In this document: positions 44,101 to 53,100 of the stretch, piece after piece
Numbering within the stretch: position 1 is the stretch's first letter
Layout of the letters: each line of letters opens with the position of its first letter
DNA from: Antedon mediterranea
Lineage: Eukaryota; Echinodermata; Crinoidea; Comatulida; Antedonidae
Assembly (NCBI RefSeq): GCF_964355755.1
Contig: NC_092678.1
Location: 22,608,365 to 22,672,364 of the forward strand
Direction of reading: 5' to 3'
DNA: 64,000 nucleotides
Notes under the pieces: generated by a model
Databases searched by the model: none
Told to the model about the DNA's origin: nothing
Seen by the model: only the letters and a program-made list of their open reading frames with translations
Translations under genes and position numbers: made by a program

Positions 44101-47100
44101 TAAACACAGTAAAACATTGCGATGTAATACTTTGTTGAAACTATCACCGTCCTAGTCGATTGAAATAGTATAGTACATGTAACGATACATCACTACGACG
44201 TGTATATGTTTATATAATGTAAAACAATTTGTGAAAACCACCCCTATTCGGGGCAAATCATAAATTCGATTTAATCGTCAATAAATATTAAATTATCTAA
44301 CTCAACTTAATGGTTTTCAATTGTTTCTTAGAGCCAATTCATACTTAAGTTGGTTCCTAACCCTACCCACCAAAGTTGTTCTGCGTTTAGGGCATGTGAT
44401 GCACCGTAGGCCTATCCTCTACTGGCTTTACAACGACTCATGCCAGTGAGGGAAGGGTGATGATGTCACGTGGGTGGTTTAACCAGGGAAGAGTTAACTC
44501 TTCCCTGGTTTAACTGCAATAATAAAGATTTGTACATAATATACGGCGACTGAAAACTCTAGCTCATTATCCGTTTAAAAAATTCTATATCCAACCTCTG
44601 CAGCACAGATTGAAAAAAAAATGGATCGAATTTCTGTTATGAGTATACAGTACTTGCCTTTACGACGCCTGAGGGAATAGACACTTGTGGAACAGAGATT
44701 CATTTCAAATCAATACATTTGTATAAACGTATATTAAATCTATCAAAATAGTATTTTTTAAAGAAAATCCGCCTGTCTTCAACATTATGATGCTGTACTC
44801 GAGCTGTTCAACCGGTTTTTAGCCATCTATATATAAATTATGGTTAATTCTGACATAGGCGAGCACAATGCAAAAACTTCGGTACAAATCTCCGCCTTGG
44901 ATACCTACCTTATCTATCCGAGATGTACCGCGAAACGTAGATTTGATAACATTAGTGTGCACGCCGACGCTATTGTTCCATAAATATATCTTAGGAAGAT
45001 ATTATAAAGAGTTTTTTAACAACATTTATGATTTCAACATTGGATTTTCCTCTCAATTTCAATTCTTCCCGGTCAAAGTAATTTCCGGGTTTAAGATAAG
45101 TTCACCTTAGTTTCAAATATTTTCTCTTTTTTATACACAAGGGAGCAGTTAAAATAATAGATTTGACCCTAAAGGTGACTGGAAACAGGCACTTTCCATC
45201 AATCAATACAGTGTCCCTTTGGAAGACGAAAAAAAATTGGCCATTAATCATAGCCATTTCAGTTTTTTGTTTATTTTAAAACATACCACACGTGTGTGAA
45301 GGTACAGTAGTTAAATAATAGGAATTATACTGCAAATTAATAAAGATCAAATAAAATATACGCCATAAAGAATCAGAATATATTGTGGGGATAGTATTAT
45401 AAAATTACATAGGGAGATTTGATAAGACATTTTTCGAGTGAAATCCCGAAATCCTGAGTTTTATTGAGTAAGCTTGCAGGAATAACTGTAGGCTATTAAT
45501 TATTAGGATGGTATTCATTTGAATAAACGCCTCTCCAATAAAACATCACTTTGAATAATAACCCCCCCCCCCCCCCCCAACTATCTAATATTAAATAAAC
45601 GTCCATCCACATATTTATAATAACACAATTATACTATTTGTAGTAGAATTCACCGCACTGTTATCTGCAATTTACCAAGCATTTGTTATTCTTTTTTACC
45701 ACTTTTCATATCTATGAGAGGATTTCATTTGATTATAAATGTTACCATATTATTAGAACTAAAAAATTTAACATATATCCCTCGAATAAGCACCTCCCTC
45801 GAATGACCTCCGCCTCCCCAAAGGGCCCTACCAAACAATAAAAACTATACTTTAAAATTTTATTAATCATCTAAAACACTGTGAAACAAAGTAGTTCAGT
45901 TTTACGAATGTCAAGCATTTTCAATAATGGTAACCGACAGAAAATGTATAAGGAGAACATTATCATTCCGAGAACCATCGTCTACACTTCCTAGAGGGGG
46001 AGCGAGCGAAGCGAGCTCACCCTCTAGTTAAAAACAATTATCGTAGGAGGAGATAGGAAAATGCGAAGCATCCTCTTATTATTGTCTGCGGGTATTTTTC
46101 AAGACGGACATACATTAGACAGTGTATACCACGATCGGAAAACACCCCTATTTGGGGCAAATCGTTGAACCTAAATTCGTTTTAATCGTCAATAACTAAT
46201 TATCTAACTCGATTTAATTAGTAAACAGGTTTACATCAGGTGGTTAGAATCAGTACCGAAAGTACGAACCAACTTTACATACCATCGAGTAAACATTCTA
46301 GAAATTACGCGCGATTTACCGAATTTTGCCCTTACGTAAATTTATATATAGATGCAGTATTAACAATAAATGTGTATTGTAGTCTTTTTTTAAGATAGTT
46401 TGAGAACCAGTTTAGCGGAACTCCTCTTATACCATAAAATCTTAACTTATCTAATAATATATCATGATCGATTGTATCAAACGCTTTTGATAAATCAAGG
46501 AAAACTCCTAGTGTGAACTCTTTATTCTCAATAGCGTTTGTGATTTTTTTCAATCGATTGTATTAAAGCATGACTAGTTGAATGGTGTTGTCTAAATCCA
46601 TACTGTGTTTTACTCAGTACGTTATATTTTGAGAGGTAACAAATCGTTTGATCATACACAATCTTCTCAAATATTTTGGAAAAAAAGGGTAAAATGGAAA
46701 TAGGCCGATAATTATTTATATCGGAGATGTCACCATTCTTAAATACCGGGATAACTTTAGCAATTTTTATATCAGCCGGGACACAGCCCGATGATAATGA
46801 CGTATTAATAATATGCAATAAAGGTTTTAAAATAAACGGGGAAGCAGATTTTATGAGTTGGGCACTTATACCATCATGGCCAGGAGAAGTATTCTTTGTG
46901 TTTTTAATATAGTGGTTAAGTTCATGTTCAGTAACAGGCTTAAAAAACATTGAAGAGGTAAAATTTCCCTTTAAGAAAGTTCTGTGGGTGATTTGATCAT
47001 TTTGACATTCATGCCTAAATTTATTATTTAGTTTTTCTCCAATATTAATAAAAAAAGAGTTGAATGCATCAGCTTTCTCATCATTATCAGAGAAAGTCTC

Positions 47101-50100
47101 AGTACCCAATTTTATTTTTGTAGGCAAATTGGTAGTCTTTTTCCTACCCATTATATCATTTAAGATTGTCCACGTTTTTTTAATATCTTGTTTATTTTGT
47201 TCAAACTGGACCATATAATATTCTTTTTTCCGATTTCTAATAGTAGTGGTTAACTTGTTTCTAAAATGTATGTACGTACTTTTATTAGTAGTGGTGTTAT
47301 TTTGTTTGTACTTTTTATATAATTTATGTTTTTGAGAGATAGCTCTGGCAATTTCAGCTGTGATCCAAGGAGATTTTAACTTGTTCGCCTTATTTCTAAT
47401 TCGTTTTAAAGGGAAACCATTATCAATTGTTTTATTTAAAGTGTTTGTAAAATTTTGATAAGCAACATTCGCATTATTTGAGGATAGCACATCATTCCAC
47501 TGATTGCTTTGTAATTCTTGCAAAAAATACTCCGTTTGTTGAGGAGAGTATTGTCGTTTATATACAAATCGAGGATATTGCTTATTATGTTTTTCCAAAG
47601 TATCTACACAGAATATTGGGAAGTGATCAGAAATATCAGTAATAAGTATTCCACTTTTAAGGGACGTAGTAAAAGAATCGATGTTGCAATAAATGTTATC
47701 AATTATTGAAGCACAATTATCGGATATTCTAGTAGGACTTTTTATGATTGGCTGAAATGACTGAGAAAATATTGTGTCTAAGTGTGATTGGATAGTGTTG
47801 TCGGTAGATTGTTGGAGTAAGTTTATGTTATAGTCTCCCACAAGGTAAGCTTTCCTTTTTTCTAGATTAATCATTTGCATTACACATGTTAATTCATCAT
47901 CAAACTTTTGCAAGGAACGTGAGGGTGGTCTATAAACTATACCACAAATAACATTATTTCCTGATTCTAACTCAATCTCAATAAAAATAGTCTCTGCTTC
48001 AGTCATACAAGATGACAGATCATTTCTAATAATATATGTTAGTTTGTTGGTAACATAGAACGCTACCCCACCACCTCTCTTATCTTTCCTATCATTGTGA
48101 ATCAAACTGTAGCCTGGTAACTGGTATAGATTAATATTATCTTTTTCGATTAACCAGGTTTCACTGAAGGCAATGACGGAGAAGGCATGTACGAGTGAGT
48201 CTAAATAGTTTGAGATTAAGTCAAACTTATTAACAACACTACGACAGTTTAGTCCAAATATAGAAAAGTTTGATGATAAATTAGAATGTTCAAGTGAAGA
48301 AATTAAGTTATCTTCGTTAAAATATTCTGTGCTCACATTTACATTATCAAAAAGGTCACATTCAAACATTTAAATTAGACAGAAAAGGAAATGACAAATG
48401 AATAAAATTGAGCAAGCTGCTTACAGCAGAGAATAGTTAACACTATATAGCCTAAGTTAACAAGTATGTACAATAAATTACAATATATACAATGTAATAT
48501 GAATTGTTTTATCATGACATACCAACAACAACTAAACGACAGGCAGTGAAACAATAATGATGATCATGGACGCCAATTAAGTATTTGGTTAACTTAAACG
48601 ATTTTGATCAATCTAACTCACCGATGTCCAGAATGTATTATTATGGCAAGTTATCGTTACTCACTGGTAAGTCAAAGCATCGCCGGTAAACAGCTACGTT
48701 GAAACGGTCTAGAATATGATGTCTCAATAACGGCGCTCACTTATTAATCACATCAGCCACTTAATGTTGTTATTGTTATAATCTGTCATTATACATCACT
48801 AGTGAAGTACGGATAGTATAACTTAAATACATTTAGTTGTGTTGTGTTTCATTAAAACGATGTGTTTAACGTTTACGAGTTTGATCAACCCAGTAACTCA
48901 TCGATGAATTACCAGTAAACAACTACGTTGAAACTTACATCGTCAACAGCAGGGAAGAGTTAAATTACAACTCTTCCCTGGTCAACAGCCACTTAATTGT
49001 TGTTGGTATTTCTCATTATGTAACACTATCGTCGCACACCTGCCGTGGGTCACATGATTGAAGTTTGAATGGACAGAGATATCCAGAACATAACAGCCAG
49101 GTGCGCGACATAAACAAACAAACTTCGTTTATTTACAATTTATAACGGTAGAAATACTACTACAATCACATAATTAGTCTACGTTCTACAAGACAATGAT
49201 AGACTCTGCGGTAGTGTAGGTATGAAATATAATTCATAAACATTAACTAATTGTGTTCAATTGAACATTAATTAATTTGGCTTAATGACTTAATTATAGT
49301 TATTTTAGTGGCTTGTATGGCTTACCGTCGATAAACAGTTGTCCATTTCTGAATACGGGCTTACGTTTTTCGGCATATGCCTGCGCCATAATTGTAGATA
49401 ATTCTCTCTTTTTCTTCATGTCCGCGTCAGGTAAATCTTCAGTAGTAATAAATACGTTTTGTGATTTACTTTTTAATTTTACTTTTCCTAGTTTTAGGAC
49501 TTGGTTTCTTTGTGGACGGTACAGAAATTTAGCTATTATATGCCTCGGTTTGTTATCTAAACGGCGTTTCCCGGTGCGATGGCAATTTTCAATTTCGATG
49601 TCCTCACGAGTCCGAGTTCTTCGCGTAGTACTTTTTGCAATAAGTCCTCGGTGTTTTCTGTAGCATTTTCTATAACTCCTCCAAACCTTAGATTAAAACT
49701 CCTACTGTATCTTTCTTGTTTTAGGATTGAATTTTCCATGTCCGCCATTTTATCCTGATAAGCCGCCATTTTGTTTTCATACTCCTCCATTTTCTTGATT
49801 TCATTTCCAATTTTTTTTATTTGTTCCTTCGTTTTGTTAGTTGAATCATGCGCATATTCCACACTTTTTTCTAGATCTTTGACAGTTGTTTCCAGTTTGG
49901 TAAGCCTTTTGTTGTAGTTTTTTTGATTTTCTAGGACTTTATCTAGTTTACCATTAAGTTGTTCTGATAGCCTACCTAGTTGATCGGCAAGCGTTTGAAT
50001 TTCCCCCTGTCGATCGCCGGAGGCTTCGATTGGATCATCTGCTTCTGGACTTTCGGAGGGTCTAGCTTTTCTTGTTAAGTCAATTGATTTAGTATTTGCC

Positions 50101-53100
50101 CTAGTAGGCCTATTAGTCGCCATCATGCAGTCTTCATTTAGTTATTGTATACAACTTTTAAAAAATAGTAGAGTTTGTTGGCTATATATTACCTTTAGTC
50201 TGAATTTAAGATCTTTTTCCTTGCATGTAAAAGATAGGAATTAATATAAGAAATCATTGAAAAAGCAAAAGTATGTGTATGTATGAACAATTGTGACCTA
50301 AAATTACATGATACAGGCACCATGTGATGCTGTATTACCAAATATTCCTATGATACTTCGGAAATAGATAGTATGTGGAGATACAGCACTTGGAATTGGG
50401 TGAAGTGACACTGTAGTGTAAAATAGTCACAAAGAAAAGAAAAGATCAAACGCTTAAGGCTGCTACTCACTAGGACGATAACGATCGACGATGAATAGAT
50501 AAACATTAATTTTTCTTACATAAAACAAAAGAAATGTAAAATTCATTTAGAACTATAGGACAACCATAAATTTCCGCTATCTTTGATAAAAATAAGATTT
50601 TTTAAATCCATTCAAATGACGTAATGATCAGTATAAGAACAATACAAACCGTTTTACCGTCACGATATTATTGTACTTACTAATCAAGACGTCATTTGAT
50701 TGGACTTGCGAATATTATTCTTATCAAAGGCAGCATATATGATTATCCAGTTCTAGGATGAAAACATTTTAAATTTCTTTTGTTTTATATAACATGCGTA
50801 TCTATGTATCGTCGATTGTCCTAGTGTAAATGGACCTTAATAACATACCGTAAAATCTCTATTTGAGATAGGCTTCTTTTCGAGATGGGCTGTAAATGTT
50901 GTGAATTGCTACTACAATAATAGGATTTTTGAAACATTAGCGGCCAATTTTACATAATAATAATATTTCTAAGCGCTTTACACACAAAAGTGATCCATAA
51001 AATATCTTTAAAAAACTAGACATGTAACTCGTCACTTTGACGAGTTTGGTTATCCGCCGCGCAAGTGGTGCAACATTAACATTAAGGGGATAGGTTGAGG
51101 ACAAAAGGAAGTGTTCACGTTGGCATTATGACCTGAACTGAAGAATATGATATGTTGTTATTGCTGAATTTTATTATTTAAATTCATATATAGTATACAC
51201 AGTATAATCTGTATCCATATCACATACAGTGTAGAATAGGTGAAATTACGGGACCCGCTATTTATTGCAATTTTTAACATGTTGACAGTTTTAAAATGAA
51301 ACGCGAAGGTAGCAATTCCGAAAGGAAATTATCTCAGCAACAACGTACGTATTAGCGTGTAGGAGAAATTTGAATACGTGAAATATTGATGCGCGCTCTT
51401 TTAAATGTAATGAATTATGACGCAAAAGATGAAAATACGACCTTTTTTATTTAACTGGCCATATGATGACGTCACAACATCCGATTGGCAACATTTTTAC
51501 ATAATTTCGTATCTACAATCCAATAGCTTCCAGAAAAAGTTTTAATCGTGATTATCACATTTTATTTTTACGAGCTATAACAGATTAAAATTTACTGTAA
51601 AGATGAAATTGATGCCACACGTGATTTAAATTTTTAGGCATGATGACGTCAAAAAAATTAAAATATTTTTAACTCATGCGAAAGATAGTGGATTGACCTA
51701 GACAATATCAAAATCGGGGTGAAAATGGAAAACGGATAAGTGGAGATGCGCTCTATTCAATGTGATGAGCTATGACGAAAGATACAAAAATCCTAAATTT
51801 TATATTCGCGTGGCCATACGATGACGTCACAATGTCCGGTTAGCCATATTAATACCTGATCCCATATCTACAACTCATCTACTTCTAGAATATGTCATCC
51901 ACAAAAATTTGACCGTCTAGTTTAGAAATTACGACTGTTTAAAAAAAGGCATATTTTAAACGAATTTTTTAACCTTTTCATAAAAAACGCGCGCAAATTG
52001 TCCAATTCGACGTGCTCGTATGACGTATGTTTAAGTCGAAATTGTTTAAAATTTGGTAAAAAATTACTAGAAAAGGCTGGAAAAACATAAATCACGCGAA
52101 AAAAATACGTTTTCAATGCTACGTGCACACCGCACACGTAAAAATGTGCGCACGCGTGGGAATTTTTGACATGCTTAAAACGACATGAAACGCGTAGAAA
52201 GTTGATTAGAAATTAATTTTGCGCATTTTGAAATTTTAAATGCGCGTGCGCGCGTAACTTTGTGTAAAACACGGAATTTTTTTTCAACAGAAAGTTAGCG
52301 CATGATATAAATTAAACTTTTGCAAAGTTTCAAGTTGAAATGTTATTTGGTTGTCGAGCTATGTTAAATACGACAAAATGGTTAAATCGCGCGTAAGTCA
52401 CGTTGCGCAATTGTAAACTTCATGAAAAGCTTCGCTTGACGACGTTACGTAAATATCAATATGTTAAGATAGTTACCGAAATGTTATGTTTGCGAGTTTT
52501 AGAGAAAAGCGTTACACAAAAATCATACAGAATGATTTCGTACAATCACAAGAGGTTATCCTGCAACTTCGTTGCGGATAACCAATAAAAAAAATGAAGA
52601 AAAGCAGAGTAAGCATTTACACCTTCCGTTCTCCAGCGCCGGAACAGTATTCACAGGATCAAAACACCATTTTAAACTGTAAAATATATATCTGCATCAC
52701 AAGTTATCTGGCATTAAATCACCTTGTTCTTTTGATTTACTATGGATATTTTTTTTAATGGGCTTCTTTAAAAGAAGTTTTTACAGAGTAATTGATTAAT
52801 AAAGATATAACTGTATTAAATGACTTACCGTTCTTATCTAGTTCGAACATCTTAATGAATTCGTTTATGCTTTCTTCTGAGAGAATATTGTTATGTTCAA
52901 GATCTATGATCAAACTCCAGCTATCTTCATATCGTCTAAACATTGTTTCTTCATACATCTGACTTATCTCTTTTGTATTACTAGGTGACATACTGTTGCC
53001 AAGCTTCATTACCTTCTGTCTGTATTCACTAAATGCCACTCTTTCACCTGTTATTTGTCGTAACATTTTTAAGTCGCTATTTAGGTGTATTCGGTCCCAG

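Larger units (their letters stand above)
43701..46352 (-). mobile_element. Non-autonomous Helitron, copy H2, inserted in the CR1-like ORF2
   Basis: It is a reverse-orientation relative of H1 and H4. On the minus strand it starts TCTATATATAAATTTACG at 46352 and ends with the GATGGTACGC/GCGTACCATC hairpin (short loop) and CTAG at 43701. Host bases on either side are A and T. About 1450 bases are its own; the rest is the nested H3. It also carries the micro-palindrome P1. Confidence 0.88.
38620..49150 (-). mobile_element. CR1-like non-LTR retrotransposon in NLR2 intron 2, split by later insertions
   Basis: The element reads on the minus strand: 5' region about 49150-48370, ORF2 in 48369-46353, 43700-43221 and 39289-38810, then the 3' end near 38620. 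It is interrupted by Helitron H2 (43701-46352) and by an L1-like element (39304-43220). ORF2 has an apurinic endonuclease-like N-terminus (FGLNCRSVVNKFD, SETWL, GDYN, SDHFPI), reverse transcriptase (GVFLDLSKAFDTIDHDIL, GVPQGSILGPLLF, MYADDTNVF) and the CR1-type C-terminus (YQGTNIWNNL). Single-base indels at an A-run near 46545 and near 43440 break the frame. Confidence 0.88.

Noticed and set aside
49313-49663. 116-codon plus-strand frame
   Set aside because: It is the antisense of the end of the LINE ORF1 pseudogene.
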